Positions 44,476 to 59,022 are shown, numbered from the stretch's first letter. The stretch is 64,000 bases of DNA from Medicago truncatula (GCF_003473485.1 NC_053045.1:34694494-34758493); one strand, 5' to 3'. Notes: generated by a model not told the origin, from the letters alone. Numbers and translations are program-made.

Positions 44476-45599
44476 ATGTGTAATTCTGATGTTAGACTTG
44501 ATAATTTGATTTGAGACATTATAATCATCATGTTGTTCGCTTAGGGTTCTAGAAAAAAACACTCATAGGTTGAAGTATGTCCAACTAGTCTCCTTTAATT
44601 TGTCCATAAATTTATCACAAACCCACTTTAGTAAGAACATATAAAATGAAGCAGAAAAACAATTATCAAGATATTATAAAAACAAAAATGTTGGTTATTA
44701 CCAAACTCGTTTCATCAGAGCAAACAAACGAGGTCGAAAAATTTATGACGGGTAAATGTTTTGGTTCAACCATTGGTGGCTAAAAACTTCGAGTAGGTCT
44801 AGGTATCGGTCAAAAAAGAAAATCTCAACTTTGGGATAGGGGCATCATAGGCTGCCGAAGCCTTAGACCCCGTGATGGCGGGGGTCATTATACCTCAAGG
44901 AAAAATAAAATAAAAATTACACTTACAAACCAGTAGCCAAACATATCAAAGAAATGTTCCATGTTAAATTTCATGTCTACCCTAGAGACCATGATCATGT
45001 TGAAAATTCTCCATTTCTTCCAATCATGACCTTTATTGTCAAACCTTTGGGTGAAGAAAAGTCCTGAAATCGCTTGACCTATCTTCAAATGAAAATCAAT
45101 CATCAGAAATAAGAAGATGGTAGTACTCGGGAAGATGTAAGCAAGACCAAGGAACATTGATCCATCGCTTACAATAGAAGTCGAAAGATGCAAGATAAAA
45201 TCGTTTTGAATTGGGAAAAGAGACACATAACGGGTACGTGTAGAGACTCTTGCATAAGAATGAGCTGATGATGCAGAAGATTCTGAGTTAGAACCTTCAA
45301 CATCACCATAACTACAGGAATGGTTTTGAGAATAAAAAAAAAGGCGTCTTTAAATAAATATCAAGGTTTCTAAAAGAGGGGTCGCTCAAAGAATAAGATT
45401 AGAAGATAAAAACAAGAGTGCTAGCAATGTGAGTGAGAAATTAAAAACAAAGGAAAATAAATAGCAATGCAAGGAAAGCAAGATTTGAATGATTACCGTT
45501 TGGTATAGTTGATTCAACACGGGTTAACTAGTTTCACTCGTTTGCACGTCGAGGCAGAGTTTACAACGACTATTTCTCTGTTTCACTATACAATCATAG
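44476..45599. other. Uncharacterised region with a 112-codon minus ORF
   Basis: The minus ORF 44888-45226 is continuous with an upstream reading (HSCSYGDVEGSNSESSASSA then HSYARVSTRTRYVSLFPIQN) that lacks a nearby ATG. The composition (a serine-rich start, then a hydrophobic-aromatic stretch with DWKKWRIF) has a faint resemblance to the first ORF of large legume retrotransposons, but I cannot support a family. It lies between units B and C, next to the paralogue of the 37080 block, and the ORF is not present there. Confidence 0.3.
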
Positions 45600-46050
45600 C
45601 ATTGTTCATGTGTTGTTTACATCACATTATCTCCCAACTCAAGCTATCAAATAATGCAACGTAGGTGGACACTTGTTTACATTTAAAAATAAATAAGTTG
45701 TTAGCTGATAATGACAAACGACCGAATTTAAGGTCATTTGAAGTTCCTTCAACCAAATGAAGGTTAGTCAAATAAAAAGTAGTCGAATATGAGACAAGTG
45801 AGTCTTTCTCGAGTCCACAAAGATCATGAGTGTGTTAGAATTAGTCAAAGCTAAATGGAAGTTGACAACCTAACATTTTATTCGTGTTTCATGTTTATAG
45901 CACCATTTACTGAAATAGTTATTTATACAAAGGCACCTTCCAAGAAAGGGTTGCATGAGTGGATAGGAAGGAGAAAATTTCTTGAAGGATGAGAAATCAA
46001 GCTAGACGTGAGGTGTCATGTATTCTCAACAATGGGAAGAATCACATAAT
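45600..46050. repeat. Duplicated downstream block, paralogue of 37080-37560
   Basis: Second copy of the block downstream of the DUF4408 genes. The order of shared words is preserved but there are many small differences, so it is older than the coding-region similarity might suggest. Confidence 0.7.
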
Positions 46051-46286
46051 ACCTACAAAAATAGCCAAGATGGGCTAAATTCGGTAAATCATGATGCTTT
46101 GGCTAGTATGACTAGTGTTGCCTATATAACCACACTTATATATTTGTTTGATACACTAAATCTATCAAGATGTTATTTTTCACAATTTATCATTTTGCTT
46201 TACTTTTTTTTAGGAGAGTTAGGAATACTCTCTTTTTAACCCTTTCTGTCTTTTCTATTTGGTGAAATTTATATGGCTCCCACAGT

Positions 46287-46777
46287 TAGATATATAGCAA
46301 CAAAACCCGCCCCCGTCATATCCGGCAGCCCCACCCCAAATTTAATAGGGAAAAGTCGATTTAATTGAGTGTCGGTGCGGGTGTGGTGGAAATTTGGGTT
46401 TTTAATAAGGGGGCGGAGGATGCGTATACCCGCCCCGCACCCACTTTTTGAAATTTACTTTATTAAATTTTATAATCTTATTTTCATAAGCACCAACCTA
46501 TTTTAATATATTATTACTCTTTAGAAACATATTTATTGTAATTATTTTGCTCTTTTGAAAAAAGTTTATTAGATCTTTAATTATTATTAATATAATTATT
46601 GTTTTTTGTTGCTATGAAAAAAATGAAAAAATATGCATTTTTTTAAATATTTTATAAAAAATAGAGTTTTCGAGGGTGGGGGCGGGGTTGGGTGTTCAAT
46701 TTTTACCCCCATTATGATTTGGGGACGGGGGCAGAGATGCTTAAACCCGCCCCCAACCCGCCCCGTTGCCATGTCTA
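46287..46777. mobile_element. hAT-type MITE (491 bp) with 8-bp target duplication
   Basis: Flanked by CCCACAGT (46279-46286) and CCCACGGT (46778-46785), an 8-bp duplication with one mismatch. The left end is TAGATATATAGCAACAAAAC and the right end in reverse complement TAGACATGGCAACGGGGCGG. It is the same family as 3146-3705, whose termini are TAGGCATGGCAA. Both have GC-rich subterminal CCCGCCCC / GGGGCGGG tracts around an AT-rich core. ORFs at 46596 and 46633 are antiparallel readings of those tracts and are rejected. Confidence 0.85.
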
Positions 46778-46785
46778 CCCACGGT

Positions 46786-47204
46786 CCCACCATATTATGT
46801 AAGACCCATTTTCAAAATATATGACTCTAATCCAATAAAAACGTAAGTATTAAAAAAAATGTTGAAAAGATAGTGTTCATAAGACTCTTCTTACTTAGGT
46901 AATCATTAAAGGAGTTAAGGAACCCATAGTTAAAGGATAGAGTTTCTTTCTTAAGTAATCAATTAAAGCTTTAAAAAAAGCCACATTTAAGAGCTATTGA
47001 CCGATCACTTGACTATCTTTCAAGTTCGATAAAGATAAAAAATAGGAAACCATTTCTAAGACATATTATAATTTTTTTTTAAGGATAATTAGAAATTAGA
47101 AGTCCGAAAATCCAACAAGCTTTCATCTAGCTCGAACTAAATCACCAACTTAAAGAAAAATAAATAAATGACAAATCTTATTTTTTTTGTTAAGAAACCG
47201 TAAA
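46786..47204. other. Intergenic, no gene seen
   Basis: AT-rich. The words TAAAGGAGTTAAGGAACC and AGTTAAAGGATAGAG show loose internal repetition. Nothing recognised. Confidence 0.4.
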
Positions 47205-48440
47205 AATAATTGTCTTTCCATAAAACTTCTTACTGCGATAAGAATGAATTTGGTAAAGATCATGTCGATTGGACACAAATTCACACTTCACTTTTTGGTT
47301 GATCAGCCATAGTTGAGTAAGAGTCATTATTCCCTTATATTGAGACAAGTCAAGTTCAAACAAGTGCAGTGAGTGCTCTTTGTCGTGTGCTAGGTCTGAT
47401 GTAATAAAGAATCTCGAACCATATCTAGATCAAATTCAACCTCCAAAAATATCTACAACTTTATAAGAAGAATAGAGGAGGGGAATAACTAATATATCGA
47501 AAGATTAAGCAATGTCCCATCGGTTTAAAATAAAATTATATTATATGAATTTTTGTATAAAGCATTGGTTCTTGTCCATTTTAGTTACGTGCGTTGAAAC
47601 TGATTTCTTTTTTGGTATGACGATTAATTCATGCGAAATAATGTAAAATAACTAATGTTCATATATTTCTTATTTTCTTTGAACTATGTATGTATTCCAT
47701 CTGAAGGGAAAAGTTGGATCCTGTTCAATTATCGGTGGGTCTCTAGTATTCGGGACAAAAAGAAGGATTTTATTTTATTTTTATAAAGTATAGGAATTTG
47801 CAAATGTGGCACATTATCAATTTATCATCGATCGGTATCCCACAACAAAACAAAAAAAATCATCCATCGGTATATTTTATAGAATTTGGTTATGCAAAAT
47901 AGACAAACTTAAAAGTCTTAGTTTAATCTTGAAGACCAAATAATTTATTTGTGCATGATGTTTTTAAAATATAAACGTAAAAATTGAATAAAAATTATAA
48001 TGCATTCTATTTTGTCTACTAGCCAAACAATGGAATGTGAATGGTGTTCCATAATCCATTAGTCAAAAATCCAAACAATATATAATGTGAGTAGGTTCCA
48101 TTTCATTCCATTCAATTTCATTTCACTCCGTTTGTTTTAAAATATCCAAACGGAGCATAAAAGTTCAATTAATTGCTATGTAGATTATGCAAATTGGTAG
48201 ATCACTTGCTAGACTAATCAACAAAGCTAATTCAATTATAAAGCACATTCATGATCAAGTTTGGTGGAATTTGTGACGAGATAGAGGTTTTGAGAATCAA
48301 TTCTAAATTGTTGGATTTGTTTTAATTAAACTGTGGAAATTATCGAGAATATATCCGTTTACGTGCATGACTGGTTTATCGATATCGTTCACAAAAAAAA
48401 CTAAAAAACTCATTATTATATTCTATCTTGCATATATTCT
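47205..48440. repeat. Segmental duplication, unit C distal part
   Basis: Matches unit A at 33680-34560 in order, with an extra segment (about 47990-48170) rich in ATTCCATT / AATGGAAT inverted words, which looks like a small MITE inserted since duplication. No conserved reading frame. Confidence 0.7.
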
Positions 48441-48864
48441 TATGCGAATAAAAATAATAGAAGTCACAAAATTTTATGTGCAGTATTTTTTCTTTTTAAA
48501 TTTGTTAGTTTTTTTTTTAGAATAAAATTTGTTAGTTTTTTTGCACAAAGGAATAAAATTTGTTAGTTGTTATCATAAATATAGATACACATATATATAA
48601 TGTTTACACCAAAAAAAAGTTTTAAGCTGTTAGTTGAAAATGGTCATTGACTCAAATTAGGTAGGTAACAGTTTCAAATCTTGGTCACAACATACAATCT
48701 AACAATTTCGATGTTTTTGACAACTCAACTAAACGTATAGACAAATAAACATATTATTAAATGACAGTCTAAAAGACCTTTACATTGTCATTTTGTATAA
48801 AATGATCTACATCTTTTTTTTAACAAAAAGATAAACTATATCTATTAGAAAATAAGATTGGATT

Positions 48865-48990
48865 GTCCCGTGAACTTAACTCAGTTGGTAGGGACAATGT
48901 ATAATTTATGAGGGGTTCGAACCTCTGACACCTTACTTCTCCGCATTTAAAATGTAAATTCCAGCCAATAGACTACTTAATCAAACAAAG
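48865..48990 (+). mobile_element. tRNA-derived SINE-like element
   Basis: A-box TAACTCAGTTGG at 48877-48888 and B-box GGTTCGAACCT at 48914-48924 give a clear split pol III promoter. The surrounding sequence (GTCCCGTGAACTTAACTCAG) does not fold as a tRNA; the acceptor stem is absent. A related piece is found inside the MITE at 31828-32325. Confidence 0.6.
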
Positions 48991-49018
48991 AAAATAATAT
49001 GCCTACTCCTTGAGTATT

Positions 49019-49299
49019 GCAGGTACGGTACAGTGTCATTTAATTTGGGAAATGAGAGTTCTTTCCCACCATGGGAAAATTGATCATGTCCATTAGATTA
49101 AATGAGGAACATATTCCTATCATACTCTCTCAACCACTAGATTATTTTTTTTATACTATCTTTCACACTCTCTCTTTCATGTCCCCACACACCCATACCA
49201 CCACCACTAAATCACAAATTCAACAACCACTTTGACCACCATTGCACCACCACACACCACCACTGCACCACCACACACCACCATGGTTGCTGCCGGAAA
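49019..49299. mobile_element. MITE copy, truncated, left arm of an inverted pair
   Basis: Near-perfect reverse complement of 49774-50028. Begins GCAGGTAC, then ATTTAATTTGGGAAATGAGA, and ends CATGGTTGCTGCCGG. Its second terminus is missing. Confidence 0.8.
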
Positions 49300-49711
49300 A
49301 CTTGTTAGCGTACGATTTTTAAAATAGGAAGACCAAAATATCATTTTCTTTTTAAATAGAAAGACCAAAAATGCATTTAAACCTTACTTTTTTAACATTT
49401 TTCTTTTCTTTTCTTTTTTATGCTTCCAGGAACCCATTTGTTTTTTTATAAGAAAAAAAAAAAAAACAGAAGAAAAATAATATAATTCAAAATTATATAA
49501 TACAATCATTTTACCTGGAGAGAAAGGGATTAATTGGATAAAAAAAAACGATCACAAACAGGTATAGTTTATGCGATGGTGGTTGGAATTCGAACAAAAA
49601 GATAATTATGCATCCCTCTAAAATAAACTATGAACAAAATAATATTGCATCCCTCTAAAAAAATATAATATTGCATTGTTAGGTTAATTTAGATTCTTTA
49701 TAGGAAAATTT

Positions 49712-50029
49712 GCAGGTACCCTTGAGTTTTGATTAAAATGATGGTGCCATTTAATTTGGGAAATGAGAGTTCTTTCCGGCAGCAACCATGGTGGTGTGTG
49801 GTGGTGCAGTGGTGGTCAAAGTGGTTGTTGAATTTGTGATTTAGTGGTGGTGGTATGAGTGTGTGGGGACATGAAAGAGAGAGTGTAAAAGATAGTATAA
49901 AAAAATAATCTAGTGGTTGAGAGAGTATGATAGGAATATGTTCCTCATTTAATCTAATGGACATGATCAACTTTCCCATGGTGGGAAAAAACTCTCCTTT
50001 CCCAAATTAAATGACACCTGCAGGTACCC
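49712..50029. mobile_element. MITE copy, complete, right arm of an inverted pair
   Basis: About 318 bp with its own inverted ends: GCAGGTACCC...CCATTTAATTTGGGAAATG on the left and, in reverse complement, GGGTACCTGCAGGTGTCATT with the same AATTTGGGAAA core on the right. It faces the truncated copy at 49019-49299 with ~475 bases between, so together they form a large inverted repeat. The minus ORF 49698-49979 is a reading of this element. Confidence 0.8.
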
Positions 50030-50139
50030 TCCTACTCACTATCAGTGTTTTTTGCGCGAATTCATTGGGGTATAATTGCCATCAAACAAATCAAAGAGTT
50101 TATATGAGGATTAATTCAATGTCTAAAGAAAGATACCTG

Positions 50140-51058
50140 CTACTATATGAAGCAATAGTTTTTGTTTTTCTCTAGATAATTCTTTTGTATATGTTTGGTT
50201 GAGTTTTTATAGTCTTAAATAGATCACACGTTCTGATTCTGCAGAGTCTTTTCAAACACATTTGTTTCAAGTGCTCATACTTGCGACATTGATGTTACAC
50301 TTATGAGTTGTTTTGTTCTCTTAGAATATGGATTTGAGACAAAAGCATCTATCTCCATTAACGACAATAAGATTTTATTTTTTTTCCAACGAAACATTAC
50401 TGGATAATTTGAAACACAATTTACTGGCTTAGACTTGGTGCAAGTTGTATGAGGACCTGGTTCTCAATTCCCAGAAGTGACAATTTACTGAGTCAGATAA
50501 TTGACAATATACCAAATTTAATTATCTCTTGAAAGAAAAAAAAAATTCTTATTCGAGACTATAAATAAAGGCCAAGAGGAATACCATTACCTCCTACCTC
50601 CTACCTACAAAGTCATTCTATTTTCTTCTCTGTTCCAAAGCAGAGTTTTTAGTTCATACAACAAATTACCCTTATTTTCCTATGCTCACATCCAATTCCA
50701 AAACTCACTTTCCTATAGTCTTTTTCTATGCTCAAACAAATTTCACAAACCGGTTCAGTGTTCATTGCATTTTCACATTCTCTATTCTCTACTTTAAAAT
50801 ACATAGTTTCTCCTGCCCCTCTAGATAACCTTCCATTTTCACTTCAAGTGAGAATTAGAGTTTGTTCCGGTACCCCAAAAAGTCTAGCATTACTTTTTAA
50901 TCGAGACTTATGGTAGTTTATAATCACTCATCTTAACACATTGAAACGTTTTAATTAAAGATAAAAGTGAGGGTTTACACAAGATTTATAACCAACAACA
51001 CTTCAGAAAAATTGTGCAGAAAAACCCTTATATCATACACACAACTTGACTTTGGGGA
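50140..51058 (+). promoter_or_regulatory. Conserved upstream region of DUF4408 copy 3
   Basis: Parallel to 35010-35739 and 42640-43541. The TATA box TATAAATAAA is at 50560-50569, followed by CCAAGAGGAATACCATTAC. The ORF at 50728-50916 lies in the leader and is not supported. Confidence 0.6.
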
Positions 51059-51736
51059 ATGGAGTCGTTCAGTTTTAACCTCCAAGCAGAGAAAGCCAAC
51101 GCAATCCTAAAACATCATAAGCTTCAAAGGGCAACAACTTTGTTACGGCTAGTTGAAGTATGTGTTGTTTTGGTCTTGATTTCAAGACTTTCTATGAAGT
51201 TACCAATTGTGGTAAGAAACTCGAGCGAGTATTTAAAGGATATTTCAGTCTTTATCAATAGCCACTATTTTGTCTTTGTTATCGGAAACATTATAATCAT
51301 CACGCTGTTCGCTCAAGGTAATGGAAAAAACATTCCAAAAGAACAGGAACATGATGATATTTATGAAAAGTTGGCAGGTAAAAGTATAAAGCACGAAGAA
51401 AAAGAGAGAATGATAAAATATGATAGCACAAAAGAAGGTGCTAGCATAGAGAACAAGAGAATTGATGATGTGGAAGAGAAAATGAAAACTAAAACAGAGT
51501 TGAAGAAGGGTTATTGTTATAGAAGGTGTGAAACTGAGATTTTGAAGAAACGGCGTCGCGTGCTGCAAAGATGTGAGAGTGAGAACAGCGGAAGGAAAAA
51601 GATTGAAGCTGCTCCTGCTGCTAGTGAGGAGAAAATGGTGAGAATTTCATATCCGGAGGATGAGATGAGCAACGAGGAGTTTCGTCGTACTGTAGAGGCT
51701 TTTATTGCAAAGCAACAAAGAGGATTTGAGGGGTAG
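51059..51736 (+). CDS. DUF4408/DUF761 membrane protein, copy 3
   Basis: A 225-residue intact copy. It has the same architecture as 43542-44183: MESFSFNLQAEKANAILKHH, helix 1 LLRLVEVCVVLVLISRLS, helix 2 HYFVFVIGNIIIITLFAQ, the charged linker, and DUF761 MSNEEFRRTVEAFIAKQQR. The linker is longer by about 12 residues (around IENKRIDDVEEKMKTKTELK) than in copies 1 and 2. Length change in the charged linker, with the helices and C-terminal motif fixed, suggests that the ends carry the function. A Helitron-like 3' terminus begins only ~40 bp after the stop codon. The minus-strand ORF 51245-51568 is a shadow. Confidence 0.92.
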   Translation: MESFSFNLQAEKANAILKHHKLQRATTLLRLVEVCVVLVLISRLSMKLPIVVRNSSEYLKDISVFINSHYFVFVIGNIIIITLFAQGNGKNIPKEQEHDDIYEKLAGKSIKHEEKERMIKYDSTKEGASIENKRIDDVEEKMKTKTELKKGYCYRRCETEILKKRRRVLQRCESENSGRKKIEAAPAASEEKMVRISYPEDEMSNEEFRRTVEAFIAKQQRGFEG

Positions 51737-51775
51737 AAGAAGATTAGTCATCTTTATCATTGAAAAATTTACTAA

Positions 51776-51804
51776 CTAGATGCTAACCCACGAATTGAGC
51801 GGGT
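51776..51804 (-). mobile_element. Helitron-like 3' terminus
   Basis: Read on the minus strand: an imperfect stem-loop ACCCGCTCAATTCGTGGGT, a few bases, then CTAG and T. Same form and orientation as the end at 40805. The element body would lie to the right (51805 onward), but no far end was found. Confidence 0.45.
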
Positions 51805-52332
51805 AATATGTGGAAATTAAAAACATGTAATTTCTATTATTAGAGTAAAACATAAACAAATAATCAAATATCCATGTAATGAACAGTAAATATATTTGTG
51901 TATCATTATAAACTGTGTTTGTAGTACAATGAAAAAGAAGATTCAGATAAATATAATCTAGGTAGAATGTCTTAAAATGTTAAATCATTAAAGAATTGAC
52001 CTATAGCTTCAATCTCTAATGAATTTGTTTATGCGTGTGTTTATGAAACTCAGGAAACAGGATATCTCTAATGAATTTGCTTTACAAATCTTAGGTAGAG
52101 GCAACTACTCAAATTTTGAATAGTTATATCTTGCATTACCAACCATGTCAACTAATTCAAAATAAATCTCAAGTAACTATTGTATGATTTTCCAACAGCC
52201 TGGTGACAAATCTCAACCACATTATATAAATCTCTTTACAATAATAATCATGGAAAATAAAAGACACAAATTACTTGCCTTGTTTAAGAAAGTGTAACAG
52301 CCTGAAGAAGGGACTGAGAATCTCAAAGATTT
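51805..52332. other. DHFR-TS 3' flank
   Basis: AT-rich. Contains a loose repeat of CTCTAATGAATTTG near 52014 and 52064. Probably includes the DHFR-TS 3' UTR close to 52333. No gene. Confidence 0.4.
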
Positions 52333-55617
<3,285 letters not shown>

Positions 55618-56830
55618 AATTTAACTCAAAAGCCTACAGAACCCAATTCCTTTGCAAATGCAGTGGAGTCTGAACCTAGCCAAATAGTATTAAATCAAAA
55701 CATGGAGATTTTTTTTTTTGAAATAGTCAAAACATGGAGATGAAACACATGCATTATGCCATTAGCAAAACATGCACAAGATTTATTTGGTGTATCTCGT
55801 ATGCAGAAACATACTTCATCTGATTAGTCTATGCTCGGTTCTACATTTTGAGACAATTTACTCTAGAGGAGTATGACTCATTTTGCCTCCAAAATTGATT
55901 CTAACTTGAAACTACAATTTAAGGTTTGTTTGGTTTTGTGGTGACAAAAATTTGTTTAATTTTTAAATGAATTGATTTTAGTTAAAAGTGAGTTGAATGT
56001 AAAGTAGTTCATGTTTCGATACACATATCAAAGTGAGTTGAACACTAAGTGTATGTTTGGTTCCACTTCTGGAGGAGCCGATATTTGATTCTAAAGGTGT
56101 GGAATTGATTCCAAGTGTTATTGATATCGAGTAGAATTGATTTTGCCTCCAAAAATGATTCTACTTGAAGCTAGAATCTGTAGCTTTTGATTATAAAATT
56201 GATTTTTATAGATAAATTTATAATTCAACTCAGTTTTTCAAACAACGTTAACTTTACTTTCAACTCACTTTTAATGGGAATTAATTTTCCAGAATCAAGT
56301 CACTCAAAATCAACTATCATCACCACCAAATCAAACCAAACATACTTTAATCACGTTTTGAGTGAAAAGCTACAAATCATAACATCAATTTATATTCAAT
56401 TATGGAGGCAAAATCAATTCTATTGAAAAGCATCCAAACATGTCAAAATCAATTTTACACATCTAGAATCAATTTTAGCACATCCAAAAGTGGCGCCAAA
56501 CACACAAATCTTTTGTCTCATTCAAAGTAAAATAATACGAATCAAACCCTGAAAATGACCACAACAAATGGGTAAATGTGAAGAATAATAAGGTGGCGGA
56601 TCTGACCTAAGAATGTTGCGCAGAAGCTCCTCCAACGATATCGAAAGAGAACTTGAGGAAAAAAGAAAAGAAAATGAGAAGTAATAATGAAAGAAAATAA
56701 GTAGTTGAGATTGAAACTGAAAGTGAAAAGAATGGGAAAAAAGTGGCTCCGAATGAATACTGTGAAAAGCGGGAAATGAAAATAAAGAGTGGGAGAAGAA
56801 GCAAAATCCAGAACATATGGTTGACTTTGA
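55618..56830 (-). promoter_or_regulatory. DHFR-TS 5' region with probable leader intron
   Basis: The gene strand has a TATA-like TTTATAAG (about 56831-56838), then a CT-rich leader (about 56640-56800, TTCTTCTCCCACTC). A donor-like TTAG|GTCAGATC lies near 56609, and acceptor-like AG sites shortly before the ATG. The likely arrangement is a non-coding first exon and an intron that contains MITE DNA (55910-56520). The minus ORFs at 56522 and 56607 are readings of the CT-rich leader. Confidence 0.5.
55910..56520. mobile_element. Nested legume MITEs in the DHFR-TS 5' region
   Basis: Inner/outer inverted pairs are visible. AAGGTTTGTTTGGTTTTGTGG (cited by its core GTTTGTTTGGTTTTG, ~55923) pairs with CAAATCAAACCAAACATACT (~56325). 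GTGTATGTTTGGTTCCACTT (~56050) pairs with AAAAGTGGCGCCAAACACAC (~56484). The two pairs overlap, so one element has probably inserted in, or recombined with, another. Repeated AATTGATTTT / AAAATCAATT words fill the interior. Ends approximate. Confidence 0.55.
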
Positions 56831-57105
56831 CTTATAAATGTACCGCATACGTCTGGGTTTTTATATTACCGTATATTCGCTCGTATACTACTTGTATACT
56901 TGTTGCAATTCTTCTAAATTATTCAATTATTTTTGCTACCAATAGTTTTATTTGATATGTACAACCTTTTTTTAGGAAATTATACTCACATCTTGGTAAC
57001 ATATACACTCATCTCCTTTAAAAAAATTTAAATTAATCATACTTTATTGTCTTTAGAAATTTTTCATATATTTTAATTTTATTTTGGGTTGTTTCATATT
57101 TTATA

Positions 57106-57605
57106 GGGTAAAATATGTTTTTGGTCCCTATAAATATGTCAATATTTTGTTTTAGTCCCTATAAAATTTTCCTTCAACTTTTAATCCCTATAAAATTTTC
57201 AATCTTCACTTTCGATCCCTCTTTTAAAGTAAACTCATATTAGAATTTATATTTTTTAATAAAATTTTCCAGAAAAATTCAAAATATTACAAGAATCACT
57301 CCAAAAAAAATTTTAGAATTTTTTAACAAAACATGAATTTAATATGAATTTTTATATGTTTTACGGTTAAAAATTCATATTTAATTTGTGTTTTGTTAAA
57401 AAATTCTAATTTTTTGTAGGAATTTTTTTTAGAATATTATACATATTTCTGTCCAATTTAATTAAAAAATACAAAAATTAAATTAAAAGTAGGGACAAAA
57501 AGTAGTGATTGAAAATTTTATTAGGACTAAAAGTTGAAGGAAAATTTTAGAGGGACTAAAACGAAAAGTTAACATATTTATAGGGACCAAAAACATATTT
57601 AACCC
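57106..57605. mobile_element. Mutator-type MITE (500 bp) with 9-bp target duplication
   Basis: Perfect 9-bp duplication TATTTTATA at 57097-57105 and 57606-57614. Ends are inverted: GGGTAAAATATGTTTTTGGT on the left and ACCAAAAACATATTTAACCC on the right. They continue inward as TAGTCCCTATAAAATTTTCC against GGAAAATTTTAGAGGGACTA. No coding capacity. Confidence 0.85.
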
Positions 57606-57849
57606 TATTTTATAATAGGGTTTAAAACTACATGTTAATGAAATTATGAATAAAAAATAGCGAAAAACATGTATTCAAATTTTGATTATATTAAAATAGA
57701 CATGCAATACTATTTTTTCCGAAGTATGTTAGATTATTATTGTTTGATAGATTATTAGAAATAAAAAAAAAATTATTGAGGTAGTAAAGTGTAGATTTTA
57801 ACATAAGAGAGGAGGGGAATGTAATTGATGCTTTTCTTTGATAGGGGAG

Positions 57850-58183
57850 CAGGGCCGGCCCATAGCCCGTCGAGGCTGGGCGACGACACCGGGCCTCCAA
57901 TTTTTTGGGGCCCAAAATATATTTTTTTTATATGTAAGACACGAAAATAATGGTTATATATCTATTAAAATCAAAATATTTCAATTTGTACAACTTGCTT
58001 TAGTGGCATGTTTATTTTCTATTGAGTGTGAGGTCATGTGTTCAAGACCCACCAAAGTGTGATTTCTAATACATTTTTTTAAAAAAAATAACTTATTTAT
58101 TTTTTTGGGGCCCAGATTTTTTTTTTTTTTTGCATCCTTTATAAAATTAAAACCGGGCCTATGAATTTGTTAAGACGGCCCTA
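57850..58183. mobile_element. hAT-type MITE (334 bp) with perfect 8-bp duplication
   Basis: Target duplication TAGGGGAG at 57842-57849 and 58184-58191. Ends CAGGGCCGGCCC and, at the right, GACGGCCCTA, an imperfect inverted pair. GGGCCTCCAATTTTTTGGGG near the left and TTTTGGGGCCCAG / CCGGGCCT near the right. The short ORFs across the ends (57691, 57838) are artefacts. Confidence 0.85.
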
Positions 58184-58191
58184 TAGGGGAG

Positions 58192-59022
58192 TGAAATATT
58201 TTCTAATATTTTTTGAATAAGGGGTGAGGAGAGTGTATATTTAACATAAAAAGGGAGAGAAGCGTAATTCAAACATCTCTGAGAAAAGGGGAGTATAATT
58301 TACTCAAAAAAAAATAGACAATTCTCTCTCTCACTTTCTCTATTATAAAAAATGTTTGAACAAAAATCATTCATCGTGTATCATGTGAGTCCAGATATGC
58401 TCCATTTAACACTTGCTCTTTTTTCTTACTAATGTTTATTTTTCATTCATTTATTCCTATAAAAGAGAGAGATTAATTTGTGTGCGTTCTAGTCAAATTA
58501 CACCGAAGTGCAACTTTTATAGGTTAATTTCTAAAAGGTTTTCAAAAATATCTACTACATATGACATAATTTCATTGGATATGTATGTGTAAAAAAATGA
58601 TACATATTTATACATGGTCGAATTAGAAAATGAATAAGAATAGGATATGATAATAACATGATAGACATTTATCCTTTCATGCATTTGATGCATGCATGAT
58701 AAAAAATATGATAGCATTATTTTATCTTATCATGCATCTGGTACACAATTGTTATTAACATGATAAGTAAATAATAGAAGTAAAATCCCCATATTCTAAA
58801 CCCCAAACTTATTGTTTGTTTAAAACCTCTGATATTGACACAGATCTATTTATTTTTTTAATTTGTGGCTCATCTTATGTCATTCCATTTACAATAATAG
58901 AAGTAAAATCAATTCCATTAACATGCAATCGAAATATATTTTAACCCAACACAGAGAGAGAAGGGACACAAAGATAAGAGAAGAAGGAGAAAGAGGAAAA
59001 AGTAAAATTCCTCAATTCAATT
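58192..59022. other. Intergenic, no gene seen
   Basis: AT-rich, with a small repeated word set (ATGATAGACATT, ATGCATTTGATGCATGCATG, TTATCATGCATCTGG) around 58640-58745. No gene or element boundary seen. Confidence 0.4.

Noticed and set aside
46596-46824. Antiparallel Gly/Pro-rich ORFs
   Set aside because: Both are readings of the GC-rich end of a hAT MITE.
48877-48924. tRNA gene
   Set aside because: A and B boxes are present, but no acceptor stem or cloverleaf can be formed, so a SINE-like element was called instead.
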